A stretch of DNA of 64,000 nucleotides from Vitellaria paradoxa (lineage: Eukaryota > Streptophyta > Magnoliopsida > Ericales > Sapotaceae), in assembly GCA_019916065.1 (NCBI GenBank), contig CM034239.1, positions 31,830,419 through 31,894,418 of the forward strand. The letters are read 5' to 3'. Positions 10,345-23,183 of this stretch are shown piece after piece. The notes beneath the pieces are model-generated. The model was not told the DNA's origin and did no database searches. It saw only the letters and a list, made by a program, of their open reading frames with translations. Both the position numbers and the translations under genes were made by a program. How positions within the stretch are numbered: position 1 is the stretch's first letter; every line of letters begins with the position of its first letter.

Positions 10345-12959
10345 ATGCCGCGCCGTCTCTTCTGGTGCTTCGGCAAAGGCACCTCCTCCTCGTCGTCGAA
10401 GGACGAGTCATTGGAGAACTCGACGGCGGACCTCACGGCGGAGGAGCAGAGGAGGGGAGGGCCCGTGGTGGTGGAGCTGTTCTCGTCGCAGGGATGCGGG
10501 ACCTCCCCGGAGGCGGAGCTGGTGCTGTCGAGGCTGGGGAGGGGTGACTTCAACCTGGAGGTGCCGGTGATTGTGCTGGGGTTCCATGTGGATTACTGGG
10601 ACTACAAGGGCTGGAAGGACCCCTACGGGTCGAGCCAGTGGACGGTCAGGCAGAAGGCCTACGTAGAGGCCCTCCACCTCGACACTATGTTCACCCCACA
10701 AGTCGTGGTTCAGGGCAAAGCCCATTGCGTTGCCAACGATCAAGATGCTCTGCTCTCCTGCATCGCTTCCGCACCTCGTTTCCCTTCTCCCACCCTCCAG
10801 GTCAGCTTACCTTTGATTCTTCCTTTCCTATAGTATTTATTAAAATTATGAGAGTGTTTGGTTGACAAAAGTTTGATGAAAAATTATGATAAAAATATGA
10901 AAATTTGATATTAAAATAATATGTGATAAAATTTAATTAGAAAAAAAATTATAAAAAATTGGTAAAAATTAATAGATTTTGATTGATTTTTACCAACCAA
11001 ACACCCCTATCCTATGTATAGATTTTGCAAACTTGCAGTGTGTGTTTGGTGATTAGATTTGCATAGAAAGAAAGTGAAAGCCCAAGAGAAAATCTAGAAA
11101 ATCAAAATGAATGGAATGATAGGTAAATTTTTTTTATTTTAGGGGTGTTAATTTGGAATTGTAAAAGTTGTAATTTTGTATGCTTATAGTGAGTGAAAAA
11201 AATTAAATTTTATAGAGATATAAAGATTCGTTGAATTTTGTAAAATTCTAAGCACTCCCTGTATCATTGAACTTAAAAACAATAATAGGAAAATAAATAA
11301 ATATTAATAAAAAATAATTTTTATTTGATTAATCATAAAAATGAATTTATATATATTATTTTCTTCTTCTGGGTCACAAGTCCTCCAAACGCTGCATTAG
11401 TTTTATGAAATGACCAACACCAGCCTACGTTCAGACAAAATTATGATGAGAAGATCCATCAATACAAGATGAGTAATAGTGTCCGAGGCTGTAAATTATG
11501 TTATTGATTGATTGTTGTTGTAATTGTTTTATAATTATTCTGAATTTGTGACAGAGAGATTAAACCAAATATTTATATTTAAAATTTTTAATTATAAAAT
11601 ATAAAATATCTATAATAATTCTGGTCTTTGAGAGCCTCCTCCCTCCCTCTTTCCTTTCCCATTCATACATGTAATCTTGCCACCAACACTTTCAAATGTT
11701 TTTAGTCTCTCGACAATACGCCTGGAAAAGAATAACAGTGTTTCAATAAAATATGAATTAAGCAATTAAGGAAAGCGACAATAACATATAGTTAAAATCT
11801 AAGAAGCAAATATACCAACATAGATGCAGACACAATATATATATCAACATAAATATGATAATTAAAGAAAAAAGGGAGAACACAAACATGACAAAAATAC
11901 AATAAAAATGTATGTGTGTACGTGTGTGTATATATGACATATATATATATATATTTATAAATGTAATTTTAATATATTATTATTAATTATACATATGAAT
12001 ATAACAGTTAAAATAAAACTAATTCAATATACAAAAATTTTAGGTAGCTTCAGCTACTAATTAAGTTTATTTTAATTATATATTTAAAAAAAATAAAATA
12101 ATTAGACGATGACACTTGGAGAGTCTGTCACATATCTCAGTGTTCGAAGAGTATATTTATATGGCTTAACTAAAAAAAAAAAAAAAAGAGTGTTTATATG
12201 ATAAGTGTTGAGTATAAATATAACACTTGTTTTGAAGTATCTGTTTTTCTCCTCCCTTTTTTTTTTTTTTTTTTGAGAGGAGGGGTTGGTTAAGTAAGTA
12301 TCCGTTTTTCATAACATAAAGCAATACAAAATATGAAAGAGAGTAACTAAGAAAAAGGGGCAATACTATGAGATGGATAATTAGGAAATATTACTTAAAA
12401 AAAAAAAGTAAAGTATCACTTTAAAATATTAAACTGACTAAGTAATATTTGAATTAAAGTATTGGCCCTATCTCATTATTTTTAGTAATATTTTTCTGAT
12501 TAACCCTATCACATTATTTTTATTTTTATTTTTCTGATTAACGATATATATGTGTTTGTGTGTGTGTAATCTCATCCAAAATGGATTTTAAATGATCAGG
12601 CAACGTTCGAGAGGCCATCACCGGAGACACTGCAAGTGTCTTTGAAAGGGGCTCTGAGAAACAAGGTGGACGGCGACGGCGCCAATGTGTTGGTGGCTCT
12701 GTACGAGAACAGCTTGGTCACTAACTGCAACGATGGCGTCAACAAAGACAAAGTACTCCCCAATGACTTTGTGGTCAGAAAGCTGGAGAAGCTCTGCTCT
12801 GTCAAAGACATCACTCCCAAGAAGAACATCACTGGGGCTGTTAATTTCCCACTCTGGGATGGTTTCAATGGCAGCAAATGCGGAGTCGCCGTCTTTGTTG
12901 AGCATGCCTCTCATCTTATACTTGGTGCCCAAAACTTCCAATTGCCGCCTGATCTATAA
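10345..12959 (+). CDS. DUF1223 (thioredoxin-fold-like) protein, two exons
   Basis: Exon 1 is 10345-10800 and exon 2 is 12600-12959, both phase 0, joined across a 1799-bp GT-AG intron (CAG|gtcagc ... gatcag|GCA), giving 271 aa. The ATG is the first in frame after a TATA box and UTR. Residues about 35-60 hold VVVELFSSQGCGTSPEAE, the hallmark N-terminal motif of DUF1223, a family with a thioredoxin-like fold, followed by VIVLGFHVDYWDYKGWKDP and FTPQVVVQG. Where bacterial members often have CxxC, only one Cys is present here (CGTS), so a disulfide redox role is doubtful. Exon 2 supplies the C-terminal beta-rich part. No signal peptide is evident; cellular role unknown. Codon use is GC-rich in exon 1. 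It faces the VAP4 gene tail to tail. Confidence 0.9.
10851..11009. mobile_element. MITE in DUF1223 intron 1
   Basis: About 160 bp with terminal inverted repeats: GAGTGTTTGGTTGACAAAA at the left and the complement of GGGTGTTTGGTTGGTAAAA at the right. The interior is AT-rich and non-coding. No convincing target duplication. The gtgtttggttg terminus is common in small plant MITEs. It lies 50 bp inside the intron donor. Confidence 0.6.
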
Positions 12960-13686
12960 ATGCTTTTATGGATTCTGGTTGTCTGTTTAAATTTGGGTCA
13001 CGGTGTTTCAAGATTTTGCATTTTTAAATGATCAGATTCTTTCCAAACTTCTTTTCTTGGCTGTTTATTATTTTTCCGTACAGGATGTTTTCAACACTTA
13101 GGTTAATTGCTTCTTTATAGATATATATATATATATATATATATCTGATTTTACGTTTAGGAGATGGAGAGGCTTTTGAATGGTATGAAATATGATTGGG
13201 ATTCGGCAACGGATTGATCTGTGTACCATTTTTTGTGCTGGAGACTTGATAAAAAGGGGACAATACAGTAATTTTACTTTTTGTTTTTACTTGTAAAATT
13301 TTACTATTATTTGTTAAAACCTATGATAGGGAAATATGGAATCTTCTTATTTGCACATTTTCACTTCGATTTAGTAAATTTTAATGTTAGTTTTGATAAA
13401 AGTATCTAAATATTAACTAATTAAAAAGTATTTAAAAAAATAAAAAAATTATGAAAATAATAAGTAATTAAAGAGCACTTAAGGAAATAAAAAAAAATAG
13501 ATAGATAAAATTTCTTGATTATATAATAGTAATAATTTTTTTTTCAATACCATTGAAGTGATAATTAATTATAGTAATTTCAGGGCATTATAGGATAAAA
13601 AAAAATTTACCAAAATAAAACCTCATTAATTTTGAAGTGTCTCGCTATTACACGTAGTGTTGACATTAAGCACTTTTGGAGTGGTT

Positions 13687-13717
<31 letters not shown>

Positions 13718-14400
13718 CGAAACAAGATAAAACTTGATTTGGGTAAATTTTGACGTTTGATTTTTTTTCTCCAAATCGTGTTTTTTGGAAAAGAACAGTG
13801 ACAAACCATTAGAACGAATTTTGGTTAGAACAATTTTTCAAAATCCGTTCCCACAGATTCAAAAAAATCCCAATTTATGTTTTGCACCGCAGTGTTTCGA
13901 CAGAGCACAACGATAGTGTTAGAACAGTTTTTGCCAATCCTTTCTAACGGTTTTTGTGAGCCCATTCCACAATGGTAGTCGCACAAAACCTTTGGAGTTC
14001 GAGAACAGGATTACCCCCAAAAAAAACAAAAAAATCCTACTTGATTAACCTCCTCCGGGTTCAAATTTTTTTTAAGAAAAATATTTAACTTTTTTTAAAT
14101 TAGCAAAGGTGGGATGTGTAAAAGTATAATATAGAATTTTTGTGGTTTTTAGTGGTTGTTGAAGTTTTATTGTGTTTTTTGGCACACTAACCGGTGCCAT
14201 AATAATAATAATATAAATATAGATAACACAAGTACAGAATAGTATTCCATTAGCTGGCTTTCTAGCCACAGATATACAGAGCACCTAAAGATGAACAGCC
14301 AATGTCCTTCAGAAGTTCTTTTAGAGAGGGAGTCATCATACAATAGAAACTGAGCAGACTCACTGAACTATAGTTTTACAAGACATGCACCTACGAATAC
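12960..14400. other. Intergenic, 3' flank of DUF1223
   Basis: Holds the 3' UTR (no canonical AATAAA close by; T-rich), a (TA)n run at 13120-13144 and an A/AAAAG-rich run near 13690. No further gene seen. Confidence 0.4.
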
Positions 14401-14691
14401 TCAATAGGGTCCCCAGCAACTCAGACAGGATACAAGCCTAATTGATTCTTCTGCAGCAGATGGCTTCTCATGACTACCGCTACATCCCTTAGATTCCTTT
14501 GATGCATCAGATGCACCGTGAAAAAGGCCTGCTTGACTCATCTTCTTCGATGACCCAACCGCAATCCAATTCCACCTGAGAGCGGATTGTTTCGAAAAGA
14601 CACAATGATCTTTGAGCCCTGCAAAGGCAGCTCCCAAAGTAACAACAACAACAACAGTGCATGCCTTTTTCACTACGACCTTCATTCTCAA
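14401..14691 (-). CDS. Small candidate membrane/secreted protein, 96 aa
   Basis: Complete ORF, ATG at 14691 (a second Met at codon 3) and TGA at 14401-14403. Residues about 5-25 are a Lys/Arg-led hydrophobic stretch (VVVVVTLGAAFAGL) that could be a signal anchor or one membrane segment. The remainder is Ser/Lys-rich with a Cys pair near the C-terminus. I do not recognise the family. In favour of a real gene: high-complexity composition, location between two genes, and a plausible N-terminal topology. Against: no visible TATA box, short length, no comparative support. It lies downstream of VAP4 on the same strand and could also belong to an unseen spliced transcript. Confidence 0.4.
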   Translation of the reverse strand: MRMKVVVKKACTVVVVVTLGAAFAGLKDHCVFSKQSALRWNWIAVGSSKKMSQAGLFHGASDASKESKGCSGSHEKPSAAEESIRLVSCLSCWGPY

Positions 14692-15500
14692 ATGGATGAT
14701 ACACTACGAGACTCAAAAAAGTGAGTGACCTGCCACCGAGCAGGTAGAGTCCTCTAATCTAATCCTTATAACGTGGCCTACAAGGCAAAAGGTGATTTAC
14801 AAGACAAATACCAAAGGCCGAAACCATCAATGAAGGTGTGGCCTTAGTTTCCTCTCCATAATTACTTGTCATATTCAGTCCGAGTAGGGAATTTTTTTTA
14901 AGGCAGTATTCTATGCATGAACATTGGTTCGATGGTCCCCCATACCCACCATGCCTTCTTACTTTTCTTTTGATTGCTACTTTGAACTGATCTTTCCCCA
15001 GTCTCAATCACTTGAACACTAAAAATTCTCACAAGCAAATTCAACCGAAAAAATATTTGTTTAAGACACTTAACACTTGAAATGATTTTAAGTCAACACT
15101 TGAAATGATTTTAAGTCCCATGTTTGGTAAGGTTGCATAAATAGTAAAGCTACTAGGAAATAGAAAGGGGACAGAATGATCTCATCAATCCATTTCAAAA
15201 CTCTGTTAATTCACATGCGCATGCACACACTTGTACACACTGAAACAGATATATATATATATATATATATCATTTTTCCCATAAAAACAAAATCCATTAT
15301 CTACACAAAGACAGACATCCCAATCCCAAACAAGGACATTATCGACATATGGATTATCACAATATTCTGTACATTAAGCATTGGATAAACGCCTCCACCT
15401 CCACCTCCACCTCCATCCATCATCACATGGAATTAAAATACAAGGCGGTCAAAAAAATATTTCTCGGCAAAAGAAGCACTTACGAGAAGCAAATTGCAAT
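14692..15500 (-). other. Region between VAP4 3' end and the small ORF
   Basis: Contains the VAP4 3' UTR, a (CCACCT)n stretch near 15393-15412 and a (TA)n run at 15249-15270. No other gene recognised. Confidence 0.4.
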
Positions 15501-18500
15501 TTACACTGAATCTACTGCATCAACTTGTTGCTGAGCAAGGTATTTCTCTCTTCGCTCTTTCTACAAACAAGAAGGAAAAAAGAAGAAAAATGTATATATA
15601 TGACTTAAAAGGAAGAAAGCTGAGAAAATTCTGAATATCAAGTTATTCACCGTTTAGAAAAGGAGCAATATAACACTTACCCATTCGTCTATAACAAGAC
15701 CTTCTCCAACAACTCTTGTACCTGTGTCAGGCAGACGTTTCTTTCGTGCTTCAAGTGCAGCCTCAGCTTCAGCCAACTGGTGCTTCAGTTTATCCAATAC
15801 CTAGCATAAAGAACCACAATGTGGTTATTGAACTTTAGTCATGAAAATCATGGAAATAGATTAATGAACACATTCATCACCACATATGCAATGAAATTCA
15901 TTTAATTTACTTACAGGATTAGGTTGTTCCGCATCCAAAAACACAACACGCAAAATTCGCTCAATGGTTACTTGATCCTTCTGCTCATCAAACTGTACGG
16001 AAAGGGTTAACTAGTAAATTTCAATTCAGAACACTGGAAACTAGAAAATGCTTCTTAAATGACCATAGTTAACAAGTCAAAGCATATGATTTTCAGGCTG
16101 AAAATACCCCTCACCCCCAAAAAATAAATAGATAAATAAATAAATCGTGTCATGATTTCCCAGCGTTAGCAGATTTGTACCCTTTTTTTTTTAAAGCAGA
16201 TTTTTTTCCTATTTTAGTACATAAGAAATATGACAGAGGTTACAACTATAATCAGATTCTTAAAAAACTAGTGCAATTAGTAACCAATAGAGAAGCATGA
16301 TTAATTGATGAACAAATTTTGTGCCTTGGGTTACATTGAACACAAGGATACAACATAGTTCTTAGAGCAAGATCTTTTGTTCTTCAGCAGCATCCCCTTG
16401 ATGCCTTCTTAATATATTTTTTACTTATCCAAGAAAAAATTAGTTTGGGCAACGTGTTTACAACTATTGGATTCAATAACTTTTTTTTAAATAAGTAATT
16501 TATTAACCAGATCAAATGGTGACTAACAGGAACAAGCAATTATAGAAAACTAAACCAACACCACTGGATAGTTTCATGCTTCTAAATTACAAAACTTTCA
16601 AGCCATTGGACTTAAGAAAATTTAATTCCCTAAAAGATACAATCCAGATGGTTACAGTAATCAGAACATGTCAGTGATGAATAATCATCTGATAAACCTT
16701 ATATTAGCATTAGCAATGAATAATCATCTAATAAACCTTATACTGGCATACCGTTACGAGTTAAAAGAATATTATTGTGCTTAATTCCCAGATAGAACAC
16801 TACATCAGACCATGAATGGGAATTAATGCTGCAGCACACTTCATCAGGCTCTCCTTTTCCCCCTTTAAGAGTATTGAGTTTTATCCAACAAAAATGAAAC
16901 TCGTAATTGAAAATAAAAATAGGCATCATATCAGGAACTGATCAATAACATTAAAGGCCTTACAACTCACCAATTCAGGCACATAATCTGTTCCTTCTTT
17001 CACCTTCAAACTCATGATTTTAAATTTGACCTTGCTCTTCTGATCCAATTGTTTATCATTGTTATCTGGCTGTTCCACAAACTTGAACACTGCCAATGAC
17101 ATTAAAAAGAATAAGTCAGATACAAGTCTGAACTATATACAGCAACATAAATACATGCCTCCACTTGAGGAGAAGAATATTGGTAGATGGGAAGAACAAG
17201 TTTTTTTAACAGATTCTTACCCTTGTAGTGACATTATACTTTCTAACCTATCCAGGCAATGCCATGTGACTCACATCTATTTATATTTAATTTCATTTTA
17301 TTGCTCTGCAACTATTTCTGCAGTTGTGACTAACATATAACCGACTTGTTCATACTCTTGATTTTGCAACACTTGGTAAAAGATCAAATCTTGTTAAGGA
17401 TTAAGCATTAGTGATGGCAACGGATCGGATTGGGGTCGGGTATTATCAATACCATCCCCAAATCCGTCGGATAAAAAAATTACCTAGGCTAGGTGGATAC
17501 CTGATGAGTATTTTTATCTGACTAACATCCCTTAACCCATCGGATAATCAAGTACCTATAATATTCAAATATGAGGTGATTAAATTAAGAACAAGGATTA
17601 AAAAATTCTTTGAATACAATAACTTTATAAGTGATTTTACATCTTAAAACACTAAAAAAGTTATCTTTCAATAAAAGTTTTAAAATATTTTTTACTTAGT
17701 AAAATTTATTATATTACTATTAAAAAAATAAAATTAAAACAAAAACTCAAATTTAATCTCGTCTTAAACCTCTACTATAGTTAAGTTAAAAAAAAAAAAT
17801 AGTGTTCATTCGTTACATTGAGAACCAAATCTTAAGTTAAAAATAAATTATTTGGTATCAAAATCTTAAGTTATTTGGTACCAAAATCTTAAGTTATTGG
17901 CATTAATTAAATGGATTTCGTTCTTGGAACACAATATATATATAATTTAGTATCCGAATTGATAGTATTATTAGCATAAATTCAGGTATCTAATAATTTA
18001 AACTGGTAATCAAATAACTTAGATGAGTAATCTGATAATACCTGCTAAGTACCCAATAAATGGGTAATTGGTGCATGTAATATGAGCGGTAATTGGAAAA
18101 TACCTCTCGTGTATCCTATAATCAGGATAATCAGGGTGAGTTCGAGTAATACCCGTTGGGTACACTACAGTTACCATTCCTATACCCAAACCCTACGGTA
18201 TTTTATTTTTATACCCTAACTTGCCCCGTTACTTGTAAAATTTAAAAATAATCGCACTTGTCAAATTAGGATTGGATGGGACCCTGTCGAGGCGGGTCAA
18301 AATTGTCATCTCTATCAAGCATGCAAACTGAGAGCAAATCCATTCCCCCACCCCCCCCCACCCAAAAAAAAGAAAGACACACACACACACAGAGAGAGAG
18401 AGAGAATAAATTCTATTAGTCTCCACCTGATTAAATGCATAAAGGACGTGCATGCATGTTAGATAAAAACAACTAAAGCATTGATTTTTTTTTTTTTTAA

Positions 18501-21500
18501 TGACCTTGCAATTATAATGCCTTTATGCATAAGATAAGCATACTTAACATTTTTATTACTTTTTCTCAATGGTAATAACTTTTTTCCTTATTCATTTAAT
18601 CTTGACGCAACCTAAAGCAAGTAAACCCTAATCTTTCAAGCAGAAGTTAAAGGGAAAAAAAATCTCAAAGAAATCTATATTCAATCTATAATGAAAATTG
18701 CCATCTCTTACAATTCCTAACCTTTATATAGGCTAGGGTTGAAATCAAATAAAATAAAATCACATTATCTAAGTGAAGTAAATAAAATTATCCAAGGAAA
18801 ATAAATAAAATTATCTCTCCAAAAAATCTTCAATTCCTAAATAAGCATATTCAATTTATGTTGTGTTCCTGTCAGGATATTTAAGATGGAAACGCCCGTC
18901 ATGGTCTCCATCACCCTAATTGTCATGTCATTGGACCCATTAATCTATGTGAGTCTTCTAGGCCTTCCGGAGATCCAACTAGCCATAACTTGTTTTGCAA
19001 TCAAGTCCATGTCACACATTTATATTTTAAATTATCCTAGCATACCTATTAGGTATTACGAGCAAAAGCACCTGTAATTATTTCTTCCAAAATTTTTTCC
19101 ACTAATTTTAACTTCTACTAAATACAACGGCATTGCCCTGTTTTTATTTGTATACCATATTATTAGCTTTTGTTACTATCCATAATTTTCTTAAATGACA
19201 GCAACAACGACGTTCATACTGCAAATATTTCTTCCTTTAATTTTCAGTAATTATTGCAATGATAATAAAATAAAAAATATAATCTAATTTAAATGTTCAG
19301 ACATTATTTGCTTTGTAACAATATTAGATAGAATCATAGAATACAGCACCATCTCAGAAAATAAAGTAGCATTATTTCTTATTACTTCTTCACCATTTGA
19401 CTAAAAGTTGTGCATTACACAGATGTCAACTGAAGGCAAGCAATAGATTATTACCAGTAGCAATAATGCTTTCTCGGGGAGCAAGGATACCTCCAGGAGG
19501 TCGCATGTAACAGCTCTTCGGTGCAGTGGTTTGAAACTGAAGCAAGGATCATCAAATCAGTAAGAAATTTGAAAAAAGTAAATGTATTAATATTACAAGT
19601 AGAAAAAAGAAACAGGGCATTTCATATGCCCCCCCTCCCTCTCCTCATGATATCAACAAATGCATTGTTCTTTTTCTTGCAATGGAAACCTAGTAGATAG
19701 CTTATAAGTTCAAAGTGCTATGTAAAAACAGAAAATACTTTCAGTTCCTTTGTTCAAACAATAGTGTCAAATCACAATCTACAAGGTTGTAGTATTCACA
19801 ACCCACCCTTCTCACAGGTTGGCCTCAACACATGAGATACGAGGTTGATTTGGCAATCCTCTATGTATATTGTAGATGTAGCTGTGGTCTAGGCAAAACT
19901 CTGTTTATTTCAATGGAGAGGCTAAGAATTATAGATGGATGACAGGGCAAACCTGAAGCTACAAGTGACGAGCTAGAGAAGAGGACAAGGCAATGTTAGT
20001 GAAATAGAGAGGCTTTGCCTTGGCATTATAGGGTTTTCCTTGAGCCCAAGTCACATGAGGAAGAAGAAGATTCCTTCGAAAGGTCTCCACTGTTGGGTCA
20101 TATATACTCCCCTGGTGGCTTGGAGACCAGGCAACACAACTCTATCTACGAAGTGTCTGTTGGGGACCAATTGGCTAAGCTCTACCATGTCCAAGGACCA
20201 CAACTGGGGACAAACCTTACTCCACTTAGTCATACCAGGCAATTGTGCCAATTTGTGTCCCTTCAATCCGACAATATAATGAATTGTAACGCTAATTCGT
20301 ACAATGAGATTCCCTCTCCTCAGACACCATACTACTAAAAACCTCTCAAGTCCCACACCTACCCCCTCCTCAGGCACCATACTACTAACTACCTCTCAAG
20401 TCCCACGGGTAGGTGTGTAAGGTCATTTATCGACCCATTTCTCGACATTACATTGACTTAACCAATCCCCTCAGTTAGTCTTCTTGTTGGTGAAGCCCCC
20501 CCTCTTCGAACTTTCCTGTATTGCTATGAAGGCTAATTCCTTTCATAGCTAAGTGCCTCAATATTTCTAAGGGCTTGTCAGGGATGCTTAATGTTCTTAG
20601 TAGCAAACCAAAGGCCTCGTCCATTTGGTTTTGTAGATTTGACCCAAAGCCGCCCAAAACATGATTTGTTATGGTACATGATATGAAACAGGCACACAAT
20701 TTGGTGTTTTCTTTAATAAGCGATACAGATGGAGGTAGGCCTAATTGGAGCTCTATTTTAGGTTGTGGTTCATTTATGAATGAGTTGTTCATACGTATCC
20801 TTGTATAGATATATACATATATATATATATATAATTTGAGATATTTCAATAGTAAATAGAAGAAACAAGTAAAATAATATGTAATTGTCATAATTCATAA
20901 CATAGTCTCAATAAATACTCAAAATTCTAAAATTACAGATATCTGAGCAAATGAAATAAAACCAATTCAATATTCCAATAAGTAAATAAACTATTACTTT
21001 ATTCTCTCCTTTCTTTCCTGTCTTTTCTCTATACTATAGAGTATGAATTAATTTTTTTTTTTATTGGGGTCAACATGTTTCATGATCCAGATTGCAAATG
21101 AATTTTAGCTAGGATCGCATGATCTAGATTGTAGTTCTATTGGGGGTGAGGGATCCTAGTTGCTATAATTTGGCCCTCAATTCCATATGAGCTTTGGGCC
21201 TTCAATAGGACCATTGGGCCAAATTATTCAAATCTTGATCTTTGGGCTTGTTTAGCTTGGCCCAGTAAGGGGCTTATTAATAATGCTCTCCATATATTTA
21301 TAGTCAAATGTCGTAAATAGTCAAATATATTAGCAATGACTCTTTAGAGTGCTCAAGATTTCAGTTAAAAAAAAAAAAAAAAGAAGAATACTAAGGAAGG
21401 GAGAGGAAGTTCCACTACCAAATTCACAAATTACAGATCAAAGCAGTTTTATTTTAGGGATAAAATTGTAATTATATAGATATATATTATATTATATTAT

Positions 21501-23183
21501 ATTATACTAAATAGGTACTTAGCGTAGTGGTGAATTTAGCATGCGGCAGGGGCAGCTGCCCCCACTGGCTAAAAAATCTATATATATTTTATATATATAT
21601 TGTATAAATTTTTTTATTTTTTTAATGCATAATATATAAATTGCCTCCACTGAATTTAAAATTTTCCTTTCTAAATACGTTTGATAATTCTTTTTGTCTT
21701 GTCAAATTAGTTAAAATTTGCCACTTTTTTACTCAACTACAGTAACTTGCTTAACTTAAAAGTTGTCAAAATTTACCAATACAACTAGCAACTTTTGGCA
21801 AAAAATACCAGAAATTGCTAAATTTTAGACTTTTAAACAGGACTTAAGGTTTGTTATTTAAAAATTTGTAAATTTTATTTTTGTTTAATTTTATGCCCAC
21901 TCAACAAAATTTCTAGATCTACCCAAACTTAACGGGTACCATATGAGTACTAGGTACCCTATAGTCTTACAGGCAAATCCCAAATCTACACGGGTAATAA
22001 ATTTTAATTCCAAACCCGTTTCAATCCTATTAAGATATTTTCAACAGATTTTTATCGGGTTCAGTAGGTATACTCATCCCATTGATATCCCTACATAGAC
22101 ATATGATATATGACAATAGATATGCAGAAAGGCATTCGCATGCATGTGGGAGAATCTATAAAAATCTAATATCTTAAAAGCTTTTTATGTGGGCCCCGCC
22201 CCTAGCTTGGCTTGGGGTTTGTTACTGCCCTTCGGTATATTTGGTTATAGGAGGCTACACGCCTTGATTTCTTATGAACCACATATCACTCTGGCATCCA
22301 TCCCTCAAATTTTAATATATTAGAATAGATATCTGCTGTAAAGCCACTCTCATTAATAATTCAAACCAACTATTAAGACAATATAAACAAACAAATAAAG
22401 TATGATAAAAAAATTAAAAAGTAATACCTTGAATGCTACATGAGACTTGCTAGTGTTCTTAATCCTTACAGCACTCTTGGCCTGCTTACCCGGTTCATCT
22501 TCAAGTTAGATAAACAATACAAACAATCAGACGAAGGTCCATGCGAGAGCGTGTGCGCGCTTATAAATGAACAACATTTTACAGCACTAAGTTTAACATA
22601 AGGAATCAATTAGGAAGAACTAAAACAAAACAAAAAATTTTCTTAGGCTACCCAAAAATTTTCTTAGCTACCAAGAAAATTTACAAGAAATAATCCGAGT
22701 AAATGAGGCATGTAAGAAATTTTTGGATTTGTGCATCCAGGGCTGATGGAACAAAAACAAATACTCTCAAACCCAATCAAATTATTTGTGGATTGATAAT
22801 CAACATGAAAACAGAGCAGAAGTAGACGAGACCTGACAGAATTTGACAAATAAAAGGTCAACGTAAAGTAGTCATAAAATTCGAATGAAACGACCATACG
22901 CACAGGGAAAGTAGAGATTGTTGGCCGGATCGAAACGGAGTCGCCTCCTGGTCGGAAGCAGCGACCTGGCCACTGAAGAAACCGTTTTCGAAGGGCGAGT
23001 GTTGGTTGCGACGCCTCCGTTTTGGTGGCTCGAATTCTGCCTATGAAAGTTCTGAGTAGAAGAGGAGGAGGAAGAAGAAGCAGTTGCTGATTGCCAGAAC
23101 GGGCAGAGCCCCCAGAGCTTCCGGTCGGGTTGAGACTTGTTGTGGCGGTCCACTATCGCCATGGCCTCCCCGGAATCTGACAC
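15501..23183 (-). CDS. VAP4: VAP4-type vesicle-associated membrane protein homologue (MSP domain), seven exons
   Basis: Exons in transcription order: 23183-22904, 22498-22428, 19536-19455, 17089-16971, 15992-15915, 15800-15681 and 15560-15501. All introns are GT-AG and phases agree, giving 810 nt and 269 aa. Residues 1-75 are a Ser-rich, poorly ordered leader. The MSP domain spans about 75-210, with LLPTRRRLRFDP, LYFPYEPGKQAKSAVRIKNT, VAFKFQTTAPKSCYMRPPGG, the QKSKVKFKIMSLKV block and RVVFLDAE. A short coiled coil (LDKLKHQLAEAEAALEARKK) and a hydrophilic tail follow. There is no C-terminal membrane anchor, as in plant VAP4/MAMI-type proteins rather than VAP27. Family knowledge: MSP domains bind FFAT-like peptides at ER contact sites. 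Introns 2 and 3 are inflated by repeats. The ATG is the first Met of a GC-rich exon beside a GA-repeat leader. Confidence 0.93.
17409..18314. mobile_element. hAT-like non-autonomous element in VAP4 intron 3
   Basis: Termini TAGTGATGGCAA (left) and the complement of TAGAGATGACAA (right) match the TAGRGRTGRCAA type seen in many plant hAT MITEs. Flanks TTAAGCAT (17401-17408) and TCAAGCAT (18315-18322) agree at 7 of 8 positions, the 8-bp target length of hAT. The interior is AT-rich, with gggtat/atacccg words and no transposase. Confidence 0.72.
19537..22427 (-). other. VAP4 intron 2, repeat-rich
   Basis: 2.9-kb intron. It contains a short tandem duplication (ccatactactaa ... acctctcaagtcccac, near 20326-20405), (TA)n at 20815-20832, ATATT repeats at 21484-21505, and a segment (about 21530-22096) whose ends look like decayed hAT-type termini. 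No embedded gene is supported. Confidence 0.5.

Noticed and set aside
10801..10833. Read-through end of DUF1223 exon 1 (VSLPLILPFL)
   Set aside because: A consensus donor follows CAG at 10800 and exon 2 restores the C-terminal domain in phase.
20015..20338. 107-aa ORF inside VAP4 intron 2 and opposing ORFs
   Set aside because: Lies in an intron, overlaps ORFs on the other strand, no recognisable domain; contains a tandem duplication.
22872..22903. Continuation of VAP4 exon 1 frame past the donor (CAYGRFIRIL)
   Set aside because: The GTGCGT donor at 22903 joins in phase to the exon at 22498, restoring the family motif LYFPYEPGKQ; the read-through is intronic.
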